A stretch of 64,000 nt of DNA from NCBI RefSeq assembly GCF_000969605.1, contig NZ_JZUE01000009.1:186001-250000 (forward strand). The letters are read 5' to 3'. Every line of letters begins with the position of its first letter. The stretch's first letter is position 1. Under the pieces are notes generated by a model. It did not search any database, was not told the DNA's origin, and was given only the letters and a program-made list of their open reading frames with translations. Below, piece by piece: positions 11,280 through 21,099 of the stretch. A program made the position numbers and the translations under genes. This stretch comes from Aquincola tertiaricarbonis (GTDB taxonomy: Bacteria; Pseudomonadota; Gammaproteobacteria; Burkholderiales; Burkholderiaceae_C).

Positions 11280-12812
11280 ATGAGCCACATACGCATCCAT
11301 GCCAACGACGATGTGGTCATCGCCCGCCGGCAGCTGATCTCGGGCACCGTGCTGGAAGGCGAGGGCGTGACGGTCAGCGGGCTGATCCCCGCCGGCCACA
11401 AGGTGGCGGTGCGTGCCATCGCGGCCGGCCAGCCGGTGCGGCGCTACAACCAGATCATCGGCACCGCCACCCGGCCCATCGCCGCCGGCCAGCATGTGCA
11501 CAGCCACAACCTGGCCTTCAGCCACTTCGAGCGCGACTACGCCGTCGGCCAGGACGCCCAGCCCACGCAGTACGTGGCGCAGCCGGCCACCTTCCAGGGC
11601 ATCGTGCGGGCCGATGGCCGCGTGGCCACGCGCAACTACATCGGCATCCTCACCTCGGTGAACTGCTCGGCCACGGTGGCCCGGGCGATTGCCGAGCGCT
11701 TCCGGCCCGACCCGCGGTTGCCGCCCGAGCACGACCTGCTGCGCGCCTACCCGAACGTGGACGGCGTGGTGGCGCTGACGCACGGCGCCGGCTGCGCCAC
11801 CGACAGCGCCGGCGAGCCGCTGCAGCTGCTGCGCCGCACGCTGGGCGGCTATGCCAGGCATCCCAACTTCGCGGCCATCATCGTGGTGGGCCTGGGCTGC
11901 GAAACCAACCAGATCGCCGGGCTGATGCAGCAGGAAGGGCTGGCGCCTTCGGCCATGCTGCACAGCTTCAACATCCAGGACAGCGGCGGCACCGCGGCCA
12001 GCGTGGAACGCGGCGTCGAGCTGATCCGCGCCCTGCTGCCAGACGCCAACCGCGTGCAGCGCGTGCCGGTGCCGGCCAGCCACCTGACGGTGGGGCTGCA
12101 GTGCGGCGGCTCCGACGGTTATTCGGGCATCAGCGCCAACCCGGCGCTGGGCGCGGCGGTGGACCGTCTGGTGCGCCACGGTGGCGCGGCCATCCTGTCG
12201 GAAACGCCGGAGATCTACGGCGGCGAACACCTGCTCACGCGGCGCGCCGCCTCGCCGGCGGTGGCGCAGAAGCTGATCGAGCGCCTGCGCTGGTGGGAGC
12301 GCTACTGCGAGCGCAACGACGCCGAGATGGACAACAACCCCTCGGCCGGCAACAAGGCGGGCGGGCTCACCACCATCCTGGAGAAGTCGCTCGGCGCCAT
12401 CGCCAAGAGCGGCACCACCCGGCTGGAGGCGGTGCTGGAATACGCCGAGCCCGTGCGCCACCGCGGCCTGCTGTACATGGACACGCCGGGCTACGACCCG
12501 GTGTCGGCCACCGGCCAGGTGGCGGGCGGCGCCAACCTCCTCTGCTTCACCACCGGCCGCGGCTCGGCCTACGGCTGCGCGCCATCGCCTTCGCTCAAGC
12601 TGTCCACCAACACCGCGCTGTGGCTGCGCCAGCAGGACGACATCGACATCGACTGCGGCGCCATCGTCGAAGGCGAAGCCACGGTGGACGAGCTGGGCGA
12701 GCGCATCTTCCAGCTCATGCTGGCCACCGCCTCGGGCACCCCCACCAAGAGCGAACGCCATGGCTACGGCCAGCAGGAGTTCGTGCCCTGGCAGCTGGGC
12801 GCCGTGATGTAA
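11280..12812 (+). CDS. uxaA: UxaA-family altronate-type dehydratase
   Basis: A 510-residue iron-dependent sugar-acid dehydratase with an N-terminal SAF domain (about 1-95, opening [14 protein letters not shown]) and the C-terminal GalrD/UxaA catalytic domain from about 110 ([55 protein letters not shown]). D-altronate dehydratase yields 2-keto-3-deoxy-D-gluconate. Fused SAF-UxaA proteins also include galactarate and other sugar-acid dehydratases, so D-altronate is the best but not the only possibility. The start follows the FAH gene by 18 bases and the next start is 7 bases downstream, indicating one operon. Confidence 0.82.
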   Translation: MSHIRIHANDDVVIARRQLISGTVLEGEGVTVSGLIPAGHKVAVRAIAAGQPVRRYNQIIGTATRPIAAGQHVHSHNLAFSHFERDYAVGQDAQPTQYVAQPATFQGIVRADGRVATRNYIGILTSVNCSATVARAIAERFRPDPRLPPEHDLLRAYPNVDGVVALTHGAGCATDSAGEPLQLLRRTLGGYARHPNFAAIIVVGLGCETNQIAGLMQQEGLAPSAMLHSFNIQDSGGTAASVERGVELIRALLPDANRVQRVPVPASHLTVGLQCGGSDGYSGISANPALGAAVDRLVRHGGAAILSETPEIYGGEHLLTRRAASPAVAQKLIERLRWWERYCERNDAEMDNNPSAGNKAGGLTTILEKSLGAIAKSGTTRLEAVLEYAEPVRHRGLLYMDTPGYDPVSATGQVAGGANLLCFTTGRGSAYGCAPSPSLKLSTNTALWLRQQDDIDIDCGAIVEGEATVDELGERIFQLMLATASGTPTKSERHGYGQQEFVPWQLGAVM

Positions 12813-12819
12813 CCCCGCC

Positions 12820-14031
12820 ATGAAGATCACCAACGCACGCGTCATCGTCTGCTCGCCCGGGCGCAACTTCGTCACCCTGAAGATCGAGACCGACGAGGGC
12901 CTGACCGGCATCGGCGACGCCACGCTCAACGGCCGCGAGCTGTCGGTGGCCAGCTACCTGACCGACCATGTCATTCCCTGCCTGATCGGCCGCGACGCGC
13001 ACCAGATCGAGGACATCTGGCAGTTCCTCTACAAGGGCGCCTACTGGCGCCGCGGGCCGGTGACGATGAGTGCCATCGCCGCGGTGGACACCGCGCTGTG
13101 GGACATCAAGGCCAAGGCCGCCGGCCTGCCGCTGTACCAGCTGCTGGGCGGTGCCAGCCGCACCGGCGTGATGGTGTACGGCCATGCCAACGGCCGCGAC
13201 ATCGCCGAGACCACCGACGAGGTGTTGCGCTACGCCGAGCTGGGCTACAAGGCCATCCGCGCGCAGAGCGGCGTGCCGGGGCTGGAGAAGGTGTACGGCG
13301 TGGGCCGCGGCCGGCTGTTCTACGAACCCGCCGATGCCGACCTGCCCAGCGAGCACGACTGGAGCACCGAGAAGTACCTGGACCACACGCCCAAGCTGTT
13401 CGACGCGGTGCGCAGCGCCATCGGCTGGGACCACCACCTGCTGCACGACGTGCACCACCGGCTCACGCCGATCGAGGCGGCGCGGCTGGGCAAGTCGCTG
13501 GAGCCTTACCGCCTGTTCTGGATGGAAGACGCCACGCCCGCCGAGAACCAGGAGGCCTTCCGGCTCATCCGCCAGCACACCGTCACGCCGCTGGCGGTGG
13601 GCGAGATCTTCAACACGATCTGGGACTGCAAGGACCTGATCACCCACCAGCTGATCGACTACATCCGTGCCACGGTGGTGCATGCCGGCGGCATCACGCA
13701 CCTGCGGCGCATCGCCGACTTCGCGTCCGTCTACCAGGTGCGCACCGGCTGCCACGGCGCCACCGACCTGTCGCCGGTGTGCATGGGCGCGGCGCTGCAC
13801 TTCGACCTCTGGGTGCCCAACTTCGGCGTGCAGGAATACATGCGCCACACCGACGAGACGGACGCGGTGTTCCCGCATGCCTACAGCTTCGACCGCGGCT
13901 TCATGCACCCGGGCGAAGCACCGGGCCACGGCGTGGACATCGACGAGGCGATGGCCGCCCGCTACCCCTACCAGCGCGCCTACCTGCCGGTGAACCGCCA
14001 GCAGCACGACGGCACGCTGTGGAGCTGGTGA
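12820..14031 (+). CDS. manD: D-mannonate dehydratase, enolase superfamily (ManD/RspA)
   Basis: A 403-residue ManD/RspA-family enzyme dehydrating D-mannonate (sometimes D-gluconate) to 2-keto-3-deoxy-D-gluconate. It is nearly colinear with characterised ManD proteins: metal ligands in [21 protein letters not shown] and [11 protein letters not shown], then [27 protein letters not shown] and the C-terminal [11 protein letters not shown] and GTLWSW. This is the most secure substrate assignment in the operon and ties it to hexuronate or L-gulonate metabolism. Its stop overlaps a GTG (14028) just before the next gene. Confidence 0.9.
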   Translation: MKITNARVIVCSPGRNFVTLKIETDEGLTGIGDATLNGRELSVASYLTDHVIPCLIGRDAHQIEDIWQFLYKGAYWRRGPVTMSAIAAVDTALWDIKAKAAGLPLYQLLGGASRTGVMVYGHANGRDIAETTDEVLRYAELGYKAIRAQSGVPGLEKVYGVGRGRLFYEPADADLPSEHDWSTEKYLDHTPKLFDAVRSAIGWDHHLLHDVHHRLTPIEAARLGKSLEPYRLFWMEDATPAENQEAFRLIRQHTVTPLAVGEIFNTIWDCKDLITHQLIDYIRATVVHAGGITHLRRIADFASVYQVRTGCHGATDLSPVCMGAALHFDLWVPNFGVQEYMRHTDETDAVFPHAYSFDRGFMHPGEAPGHGVDIDEAMAARYPYQRAYLPVNRQQHDGTLWSW

Positions 14032-14036
14032 GCGGC

Positions 14037-15530
14037 ATGCCGCGGCTGCAGGCTGACGGGCTGGCCAGGCTGCCGGCCGCCGTGCAGCGGCCGGCGTTCG
14101 ACCGTGCCGCGCTGTCGGTCGGCATCGTGCACCTGGGCCTGGGAGCCTTTCACCGCGCTCACCAGGCGGTGGTGAACGATGCGGCGATCGAAGCCACCGG
14201 CGACGGGGGCTGGGGCCTTTGCGGTGTCTCGCTGCGGCAGCCCGACACCCGCGATGCGCTGGCGCCGCAGCAGGGCCTGTACACGCTGGCGCTGCGCGAT
14301 GCGGATGAACAGGGCCGGCCGCGGCAGCGGCTGCAGGTGGTGGGCAGCCTGATCGAGCTGCTGGTGGCGCCCGAGGATCCGCAGGCGGTGCTGGAGCGCA
14401 TCGCCGCGCCGGGCACGCGGATCGTGAGCCTGACGGTGACCGAGAAGGGCTACCACCACGACCCCGCCAGCGGCGCGCTGCGGATCGACGACGCCGACGT
14501 GCAGCACGACCTGGTGCACCCCGCATCGCCGCGCACCGCGCTGGGCTTCATCGTGCACGGGCTGGCGTTGCGGCGCGCACGTGGGTGGCCGCCGCTCACG
14601 CTGCTGAGCTGCGACAACCTGCCCGCCAACGGCCACCTGCTGCGAGGCCTGGTGCTGGCGATGGCGCGGCAGGTGGACCCGGCACTGGCCGACTGGATCG
14701 GCACGGCCTGCAGCTTTCCGGCCTGCATGGTCGACCGCATCGTGCCGCGCACCACCGAGGCCGATCGCGCGCAGGTGAGTGCGGCGCTGGGGGCGGAAGA
14801 CGCCTGGCCGGTCATCGGCGAGCCCTTCCTCGACTGGGTGATCGAAGACCGCTTCGCCGCCGGCCGCCCGGCCTGGGAGCACGGCGGTGCCCGCTTCGTG
14901 GCCGACGTCGCGCCCTTCGAGCTGGCCAAGCTGCGGCTGCTCAACGGCACCCATTCCACGCTGGCCTACCTGGGCGCCATGGCCGGCCTGCGCACCGTGG
15001 ACCAAGCGGTGCGCGAGCCGCTGTTCCGGCAACTGATCGAGACCCTGATGGCCACGGAGATCATTCCCACCCTGCCCGCCACGCCGGGCTTCGACCTGGC
15101 GGCCTACAGCGCGCGCATCGTCGGCCGCTATGCCAACCCGGCGCTGCAGCACCGGCTGCGGCAGATCGCGATGGACGGCAGCCAGAAGCTGCCGCAGCGG
15201 CTGCTGGGCACGGTGCGCCACCGGCTGCAGCAGGGCGCGGGCATCGAGCTGCTGGCCCTGGCCGTGGCCGGCTGGCTGCACCACCTGAGCGGCGTGGACG
15301 AGGCCGGCGAGGCGCATGCCGTCGACGATCCGCTGGCCGGCACGCTGGCCGCACTGCGCGCGCAAGGCGGTGCCGCCGCGGTGCTGGCCCATGCGCCGGT
15401 GTTCGGCGACCTGGCCGGGCAAGCGGCCTTCAGCGGCCCGGTGCTGCGCTGGCTGCAGTCGCTGCAGCAGGCCGGCGTGCGCGCCACGCTGCAGCAGGCG
15501 CTGGGCGGGCTGAAGGGAGCCACCGCATGA
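14037..15530 (+). CDS. uxuB: Mannitol dehydrogenase family; D-fructuronate/D-tagaturonate reductase type
   Basis: A 497-residue long-chain polyol dehydrogenase. The N-terminal Rossmann domain begins SVGIVHLGLGAFHRAHQA and the catalytic signature KLRLLNGTHS has the family's K, N and H. UxuB and UxaB interconvert D-fructuronate/D-mannonate and D-tagaturonate/D-altronate, exactly the products and substrates needed between the 4333 dehydrogenase and the ManD and UxaA dehydratases. Mannitol 2-dehydrogenase activity is the alternative. ATG 14037 is used; GTG 14028, overlapping the manD stop, is equally possible. The stop overlaps the next start as ATGA. Confidence 0.82.
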   Translation: MPRLQADGLARLPAAVQRPAFDRAALSVGIVHLGLGAFHRAHQAVVNDAAIEATGDGGWGLCGVSLRQPDTRDALAPQQGLYTLALRDADEQGRPRQRLQVVGSLIELLVAPEDPQAVLERIAAPGTRIVSLTVTEKGYHHDPASGALRIDDADVQHDLVHPASPRTALGFIVHGLALRRARGWPPLTLLSCDNLPANGHLLRGLVLAMARQVDPALADWIGTACSFPACMVDRIVPRTTEADRAQVSAALGAEDAWPVIGEPFLDWVIEDRFAAGRPAWEHGGARFVADVAPFELAKLRLLNGTHSTLAYLGAMAGLRTVDQAVREPLFRQLIETLMATEIIPTLPATPGFDLAAYSARIVGRYANPALQHRLRQIAMDGSQKLPQRLLGTVRHRLQQGAGIELLALAVAGWLHHLSGVDEAGEAHAVDDPLAGTLAALRAQGGAAAVLAHAPVFGDLAGQAAFSGPVLRWLQSLQQAGVRATLQQALGGLKGATA

Positions 15531-16579
15531 CGAGAGACACCACCATCGTTCACCTGCCGCACACCGCGTTGCGCGACTGGGGCCGGCGCTGCCTGCAGGC
15601 CGCCGGCGTACCGGCCGACGACGCCCGCACCGTGGCCGACAGCCTGGTGCAGACCAGCCTCTGGGGCATCGATTCCCATGGCATCGCGCGGCTGCCGCAC
15701 TACCTCAACCGGCTGCACCACGGATCGATCCGCGCACGGCCCGCGATGCGCGACACCCTCACCGGCCCGGGCACCGCCCAGGTGGCCGGCGACCGCGGCC
15801 TGGGCATCGTGGTGGCCCACCATGCCAACCGGCTGGCGATGCGGCTGGCACGCGAAAGCGGCATCGGCGCGGTGGGCGTGGCCGATTCGTCGCACTGCGG
15901 CGCCATCGGCCTGTACACGCGGGAGGCGGCGCAGGCCGGCCTGGTCGGCATCGCCTTCACCCACGCCGACCGCATCGCCGCGCCGCAGGGCGGCCACCAG
16001 CCGTTCTTCGGCACCAACCCGATCTCGGTGGCCTTCCCGCGCGCCGGCGGCGAGCCGGTGTGCCTGGACATGGCCACCACCTCCATCCCCTGGAACCGCG
16101 TGATGAACGCCCGCCGCGAGGGACACGCGGTGTCGCCCGACGTGGCGGTGGACGAACAGGGCCGGCCCAGCACCGACCCGCATCAGATCCGCGCGCTGCG
16201 GCCGCTGGGCGGCACCGACTACGGCCACAAGGGCTACGGCCTGGCGCTGGTGATCGAGCTGCTGTGCGGCCCGCTCAACGGCAATCCGTACGGCCCGTTC
16301 ATCACGCCGATGTACGAGCAGCTCGACCAGCCGCGCGAACTGGGCGCCTTCTTCCTCGCCATCGACCCGATGCGCTTCGCCGGCGGCCCGATGCTGGCCG
16401 CCACCGTCGCCCACATGGCCCAGACCCTGGCCGCCGAGCCCGGCTCGCCCCGCATGCCCGGCGACCCGGAGCTGGAGAAGCAGGCGGTGCGGCTGCAGCA
16501 GGGCATCCCGGTGGAGCCGGGGCTGCAGGCGGAGTTCAGGGCATGGAGCGAGCGGCTGGGGGTGGCGGCGCCTGTCTAG
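15527..16579 (+). CDS. Ldh2-family malate/lactate/ureidoglycolate-type dehydrogenase
   Basis: A 350-residue NAD(P)-dependent 2-hydroxyacid dehydrogenase of the Ldh_2 (MdhC/YlbC/AllD) family. Conserved blocks: SLWGIDSHGIARLPHY, ADSSHCGAIGLYT and FFGTNPISVAFPR, and the late TDYGHKGYGLALVIELL. As the last gene of the operon it could oxidise lactate or glycerate released by the FAH hydrolase, or a sugar-acid intermediate; sequence does not decide. ATG overlaps the previous stop. Its own TAG stop sits inside a 24-bp palindrome. Confidence 0.8.
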   Translation: MTRDTTIVHLPHTALRDWGRRCLQAAGVPADDARTVADSLVQTSLWGIDSHGIARLPHYLNRLHHGSIRARPAMRDTLTGPGTAQVAGDRGLGIVVAHHANRLAMRLARESGIGAVGVADSSHCGAIGLYTREAAQAGLVGIAFTHADRIAAPQGGHQPFFGTNPISVAFPRAGGEPVCLDMATTSIPWNRVMNARREGHAVSPDVAVDEQGRPSTDPHQIRALRPLGGTDYGHKGYGLALVIELLCGPLNGNPYGPFITPMYEQLDQPRELGAFFLAIDPMRFAGGPMLAATVAHMAQTLAAEPGSPRMPGDPELEKQAVRLQQGIPVEPGLQAEFRAWSERLGVAAPV

Positions 16580-16589
16580 ACAGGCGCCG
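16566..16589. repeat. 24-bp perfect palindrome spanning a stop codon
   Basis: A perfect inverted repeat with 12-base half-sites; the outer part is GGCGCCTGTC and its complement. The TAG stop of the Ldh2-type gene (16577-16579) lies at its centre. As RNA it would form a strong hairpin at the operon end and, being symmetric, also on the opposite strand beyond the GDPD stop at 16616. No T tract follows, so it is not a standard intrinsic terminator. Confidence 0.6.
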
Positions 16590-16615
16590 TAGCCGCGCCG
16601 ACCTTGGCGAAACGG

Positions 16616-17875
16616 TCAGCGCTTGCTGTTCGCAGGGGTCGTTGCGCGTCGCCGCGCCACCCACCCCACCACCGCCAGCCCTCCGAGCATCAGCGCATAG
16701 GTCTCCGGCTCCGGCACCGCGGCGGCGGCCAGGGCGGCCACGCCGGTGTCGGGGAAGTCGGTGAACACGCCGTCCACGCCCAGGCGCAGGTAGTACTCCA
16801 TCTCGGCCTGCGGGTCGGCGAAGCCGTAGCCGCCGGAGTCGTTGCGGAAGGTGTACGCATGCACCTGCAGGCCGGCCTCGTGGGCGGCTTCGATGATGCC
16901 GGTGCTGCCGTCCACGCGGCGGTCGTTCACCGTCAGCTTGCCGTCGCCGTCGCGGTCCACGCCGTCGTCCACCGTCTTCACCAGGTAGGGCTTCCACGGG
17001 CCCACGCCGTCGGCATAGGTGGCCACGAAGGCCAGGCCCTGCGGCGTCAGCAGGTCGGCAAAGGTGCGCGGGTCGCCGGCCACGGTGAAATCGTAGGGGC
17101 GGTCGTAGGGCGGCGTCAGGTCCATGGAACCGTCGGCCCGCACATCGTTGGCGTCGACCAGCTGCACCAGCTTGATGTCGGTCTGGCCGTTCAGGTACTG
17201 CAAGTTGGCCGACTCGAAGGACTGGATGAACACCGGCGCGTTCTGCGTGTTGCCGTAGGCCGCGTGCAGCTTGCTGACCAGCGTGTCCTCGAAGTAGGTG
17301 GCCGAGCGGCCGGCCGCCAGCGACTGCTGCTTCATGTAGGTGCTGTGCTTCAGCTCCGGGTAGATGCCGATCGTGCGTCCGGTGGCCGCGCTCTGCGTCT
17401 TGGCCAGGTTGATCACCTCGTCCAGCGTCGGGATCTCGTACAGGCCGTTCAGACTCTGGTCGCGGCTGGCGGTCGGCTGGATGGCGCGCAGCGTCTTGAT
17501 CTCGGCCAGCGTGAAGGTGTCGGCGAAGTAGGCGGTGGTGCTCACGCCGTCCACCATGCGGGTGCTGCGCCGGTCGGCGCCGAACTTGGCCGACACGTCG
17601 GTGGTGCCGTCCAGCACCGGCTCATGGCGGGCGATGAGGTGCCCGTCGCGCGTGAGCACCAGGTCGGGCTCGATGTAGTGCGCGCCCTGCTGGATGGCCT
17701 TGGCATAGCTGGCCAGCGTGTGCTCGGGCACGTAGCCCGAGGCGCCGCGGTGGCCGATGATGATCGGCGCCTGGCCGTTCAGCGTGTTCCAGGTCACCGC
17801 CCCGGCGGGGAGGCAGGCCGCCGCGCAGGCAGCGGCCAGGGTCAGCCGCGCAAGCGGCAGCGAAGTGGTACTCAT
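16616..17875 (-). CDS. Secreted glycerophosphodiester phosphodiesterase with PEP-CTERM anchor
   Basis: A 419-residue exported GDPD-family enzyme hydrolysing glycerophosphodiesters to glycerol-3-phosphate and an alcohol. Signal peptide at 1-27; catalytic residues in IIGHRGASGYVPEHT, EPDLVLTRDGHL and ARHEP; later PELKHS. An EF-hand-like DRDGDGKLTVND sits in the C-terminal half, and the last ~25 residues form a PEP-CTERM signal: VPEPETYAL, a hydrophobic helix, then RRR. PEP-CTERM tails are processed by exosortase (XrtA), so the enzyme is probably surface-displayed or released with exopolysaccharide. ATG 17875 follows an AGGAG site. Exosortase itself is not in the window. Confidence 0.88.
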   Translation of the reverse strand: MSTTSLPLARLTLAAACAAACLPAGAVTWNTLNGQAPIIIGHRGASGYVPEHTLASYAKAIQQGAHYIEPDLVLTRDGHLIARHEPVLDGTTDVSAKFGADRRSTRMVDGVSTTAYFADTFTLAEIKTLRAIQPTASRDQSLNGLYEIPTLDEVINLAKTQSAATGRTIGIYPELKHSTYMKQQSLAAGRSATYFEDTLVSKLHAAYGNTQNAPVFIQSFESANLQYLNGQTDIKLVQLVDANDVRADGSMDLTPPYDRPYDFTVAGDPRTFADLLTPQGLAFVATYADGVGPWKPYLVKTVDDGVDRDGDGKLTVNDRRVDGSTGIIEAAHEAGLQVHAYTFRNDSGGYGFADPQAEMEYYLRLGVDGVFTDFPDTGVAALAAAAVPEPETYALMLGGLAVVGWVARRRATTPANSKR

Positions 17876-17959
17876 GTCCTCGACTCCTCTTGGCATGCCG
17901 GCCTGTGCGCGGCCGGTCAGCCATCATGAGCCGAATGTTTGGCAGCGCGATGACAGGAG

Positions 17960-18919
17960 TTACCCCGCCCCCATCCACCAGGCGGCCAGGCTGAAGGTGC
18001 CGAACGCCAGCAGCGTGCTGCTCATGATGATGCGGGCCACGCGGCCGTCGTCGGCGCCGTAGCGCTCGGCCAGCATCGAGACGTTGCTGGCGCTGGGCAG
18101 CGCGGCGGCCAGGGTGAGCGCCGTGAGCTGGCCGCCGCTCAGCGGCAGGCCGGCGGCCTGCGCCGCGCGGCCCAGGCCGTAGACCAGCGCCGGATGCAGC
18201 AGCAGCTTGATCAGTGCCACCGGCAGGTACAGCGCCACCGGCGTGCGGGTGTGCGCATGCTGGCCGGCCCGCCACAGCACCGCGCCGATGGTGAACAGCG
18301 CCACCGGCGTGGCCGCGTCGGCCAGCATGCGGATGATGACGTCCACCGGCCGCGGGAACTCGAGGCCGATGCCGCCCACCGCCGCGCCGGCCGCGATCGA
18401 CCACGGCAGCGGATTGGAAGCGGCGCCGCGCAGCGCCTTCAGCGCCGCCGCCCGCGAGCCCTGGCCGCTGGCCTCGTGCGCCTGCGCCAGCGCGATGCAC
18501 AGCGACGAGGTCAGCACCATGTCGGTCAGCATGGTGCTGATCACCGGCCCGGCCGCCGCCTGGCCCAGCAGGGTGGCCAGCAGCGGCACGCCCATGAAGC
18601 CCGAATTGGGGAACGCCGCCACCAGCGCGCCGAACGCAGCATCCTTCAGGTGCACCCGTGCCGAGCGGGTGAACCACACGGTGCCGAACACGATGACCAG
18701 CGCCGCCAGCGCATACACGCCCAGCACCACCGGGTTCAGCAGCTCGCCCAGCGGCGTGGTGCGGCCGAAGCGGAACAGCATCGCCGGCAGCGCGAAGTAC
18801 AGGACGAAGGCGTTGAGGCCGGGGATGGCGGTGTCCGGCAGCACGCGCTGGCGGGCCGCCAGCCAACCGGACAACACCAAGGCGAAGAAGGGGATCGTTA
18901 CTGCAAAGATCTGCTGCAT
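17960..18919 (-). CDS. AEC (auxin efflux carrier) family transporter
   Basis: A 319-residue inner-membrane protein with about ten hydrophobic segments and the AEC fold. Typical blocks are FVLYFALPAMLF near the N terminus, AFPNSGFMGVPLL in the middle and LPSASNVSMLAERYG at the end. Bacterial AEC proteins export or import organic acids such as malate; the substrate here is unknown. ATG 18919 opens directly into the first membrane helix. It is transcribed away from the itaconate-type cluster starting at 19073 and could share its intergenic promoter region. Confidence 0.85.
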   Translation of the reverse strand: MQQIFAVTIPFFALVLSGWLAARQRVLPDTAIPGLNAFVLYFALPAMLFRFGRTTPLGELLNPVVLGVYALAALVIVFGTVWFTRSARVHLKDAAFGALVAAFPNSGFMGVPLLATLLGQAAAGPVISTMLTDMVLTSSLCIALAQAHEASGQGSRAAALKALRGAASNPLPWSIAAGAAVGGIGLEFPRPVDVIIRMLADAATPVALFTIGAVLWRAGQHAHTRTPVALYLPVALIKLLLHPALVYGLGRAAQAAGLPLSGGQLTALTLAAALPSASNVSMLAERYGADDGRVARIIMSSTLLAFGTFSLAAWWMGAG

Positions 18920-19072
18920 GGCACGGGCGGGGCGCCGGGCGGCCCGTGCGGGCTGGAGCCCGAGTGTGCCAGCGGTGCGGCAGGCGCCGGCCCGACGGGC
19001 TTTCGCGGCGCAAAACCCTCGCTTCGGCAAATGCGAATGGCGGCCGGCCGCCGGCCGCGCGATGCTGCGCCC

Positions 19073-19921
19073 ATGACAGAGCACCATGACTACAGCGCCT
19101 GGGTCGGGCGCAGCGAGACCCGCCACGACCTGATCGCCGCCGCGCCCCTGGCCGGCCTGGCCGCCACGCTGGACCGCGACGACCCGCCGCCCACCGCCGG
19201 CACGCCGGTGCCGCCGCTGTGGCACTGGATCTACTTCAATCCGCAGGTGCCGGCGCGCGAGATCGGGCCCGACGGCCATCCGAAGCGCGGCGGCTTCCTG
19301 CCCCCGGTGGCGCTGCCGCGCCGCATGTGGGCCGGCGGCCGGCTCGAGTTCCTGCAGCCGCTGCGCGTGGGCGAGGAGGGCGTGCGCACCTCCACCATCC
19401 GCAGCGTCTCGACCAAGTCGGGCCGCAGCGGCGCGCTGGTCTTCGTCACCGTGCGGCATGAGCTGTCGGGCGCCAACGGCCTGGCGCTGACCGAGGAGCA
19501 CGACATCGTCTACCGCGACCCGCTGCAGCCCGGCGCGCCGGAGGTGCCGCCACAGCCCGCGCCTGCCGACGCCACCTTCGAGCGCGAGATAGTGCCCGAC
19601 CCGGTGCTGCTGTTCCGCTACTCGGCGCTCACCTTCAACGGCCACCGCATCCACTACGACCAGCCCTATGTCACCGGCGTCGAGGGCTATCCGGGCCTGA
19701 TCGTGCACGGCCCGCTGATTGCCACGCTGCTGCTGGACAACCTGCGCCGCCAGCATCCCGAGGCCACCGTGCGCCGCTTCGCCTTCAAGGCGGTGCGGCC
19801 GATCTTCGACATCCACCGCTTCCACGTCTGCGGCCGGCCCGACGAGGGTGGACGCTTCACGCTGTGGGCCCGCGACCACCAGGGCCACCTGGCGATGCAG
19901 GCCACCGCCGAGCTGGCCTGA
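19073..19921 (+). CDS. ich: Itaconyl-CoA hydratase (MaoC-like)
   Basis: A 282-residue MaoC/FAS1-type hydratase with two hot-dog halves. The second half carries the hydratase-2 motif with catalytic Asp and His (YSALTFNGHRIHYDQPYV, then YPGLIVHGPL). In itaconate degradation Ich hydrates itaconyl-CoA to citramalyl-CoA; mesaconyl-C4-CoA hydratase is the closest alternative. The assignment rests on the gene order: hydratase, acyl-CoA dehydrogenase, CaiB-type transferase, PrpD, CitE-type lyase, the same set as the Pseudomonas aeruginosa PA0878-PA0883 operon. First gene of the rightward unit, divergent from the AEC transporter. Confidence 0.82.
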   Translation: MTEHHDYSAWVGRSETRHDLIAAAPLAGLAATLDRDDPPPTAGTPVPPLWHWIYFNPQVPAREIGPDGHPKRGGFLPPVALPRRMWAGGRLEFLQPLRVGEEGVRTSTIRSVSTKSGRSGALVFVTVRHELSGANGLALTEEHDIVYRDPLQPGAPEVPPQPAPADATFEREIVPDPVLLFRYSALTFNGHRIHYDQPYVTGVEGYPGLIVHGPLIATLLLDNLRRQHPEATVRRFAFKAVRPIFDIHRFHVCGRPDEGGRFTLWARDHQGHLAMQATAELA

Positions 19922-19932
19922 GGAACCCTGTC

Positions 19933-21099
19933 ATGCAAAACCACCACACCCCCGACGCCTACCAGGACATCCGCGATGCGGTGCGCGCGCTGTGCGCGGA
20001 GTTTCCGGACGAGTACCACCGCAAGGTCGACGAGCAGCGCGGCTACCCCGAGGCCTTCGTGGATGCGCTGACCAAGGCCGGCTGGATGGCCGCGCTGATC
20101 CCGCAGGAGTACGGCGGCTCGGGCCTGGGCCTGACCGAAGCCTCGGTGATCATGGAGGAGATCAACCGCTCGGGCGGCAACTCCGGCGCCTGCCACGGCC
20201 AGATGTACAACATGGGCACGCTGCTGCGCCATGGCAGCGCCGAGCAGAAGCAGCGCTACCTGCCGCGCATCGCCACCGGCGAGCTGCGCCTGCAGAGCAT
20301 GGGCGTGACCGAGCCCACCACCGGCACCGACACCACCAAGATCAAGACCACCGCGGTGCGCCGCGGCGATCGCTACGTGGTCAACGGCCAGAAGGTGTGG
20401 ATCTCGCGCATCCAGCACTCCGACCTGATGATCCTGCTGGCCCGCACCACGCCGCTGGCCGAGGTGAAGAAGAAGAGCGAGGGCATGTCGATCTTCCTGG
20501 TCGACCTGAAGAGCGCCATCGGCCACGGCATGGTGGTGCGGCCGATCCCCAACATGGTCAACCACGAGACCAACGAGCTGTTCTTCGAGAACCTGGAGAT
20601 CCCGGCCGAGAACCTGATCGGCGAGGAAGGCCAGGGCTTCAAGTACATCCTCGACGGGCTGAACGCCGAGCGCACGCTGATCGCGGCCGAATGCATCGGC
20701 GACGGCTACTGGTTCATCGACCGGGTGAGCGCCTACGTGAAGGATCGCGTGGTGTTCGGCCGCCCCATCGGCCAGAACCAGGGCGTGCAGTTCCCCATCG
20801 CCGAGAGCTACATCGAGGTGGAGGCCGCCAACCTGATGCGCTGGAAGGCCTGCGAGCTGTTCGATGCGCAGCAGCCCTGCGGCGCGCAGGCCAACATGGC
20901 CAAGTACCTGGCGGCCAAGGCCAGCTGGGAGGCGGCCAACGCCTGCATCCAGTTCCATGGTGGCTTCGGCTTCGCCAACGAATACGACGTGGAACGCAAG
21001 TTCCGGGAGACGCGCCTGTACCAGGTGGCACCCATCTCCACCAACCTGATCCTGAGCTACGTGGCCGAGCACCTGCTCGGGCTGCCGAGGTCGTTCTGA
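19933..21099 (+). CDS. Acyl-CoA dehydrogenase of the itaconate-type cluster
   Basis: A 388-residue FAD acyl-CoA dehydrogenase of normal length. Seen: LIPQEYGGSGLGL, SMGVTEPTTGTDTT, VNGQKVWISR, DGLNAERTLIAAE (catalytic Glu region) and IQFHGGFGFANEYDVERKFRE. Its orthologue is a constant member of itaconate clusters, but a defined step in itaconate breakdown does not need it; it may oxidise a methylsuccinyl-CoA-like compound or widen the substrate range. The start follows ich by 11 bases and its last base is the A of the next ATG. Confidence 0.87.
   Translation: MQNHHTPDAYQDIRDAVRALCAEFPDEYHRKVDEQRGYPEAFVDALTKAGWMAALIPQEYGGSGLGLTEASVIMEEINRSGGNSGACHGQMYNMGTLLRHGSAEQKQRYLPRIATGELRLQSMGVTEPTTGTDTTKIKTTAVRRGDRYVVNGQKVWISRIQHSDLMILLARTTPLAEVKKKSEGMSIFLVDLKSAIGHGMVVRPIPNMVNHETNELFFENLEIPAENLIGEEGQGFKYILDGLNAERTLIAAECIGDGYWFIDRVSAYVKDRVVFGRPIGQNQGVQFPIAESYIEVEAANLMRWKACELFDAQQPCGAQANMAKYLAAKASWEAANACIQFHGGFGFANEYDVERKFRETRLYQVAPISTNLILSYVAEHLLGLPRSF

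Noticed and set aside
17876-17959. Sigma-54 promoter before the GDPD PEP-CTERM gene
   Set aside because: A GG-N10-GC pair exists on the minus strand, but the surrounding bases do not fit TGGCAC or TTGC.
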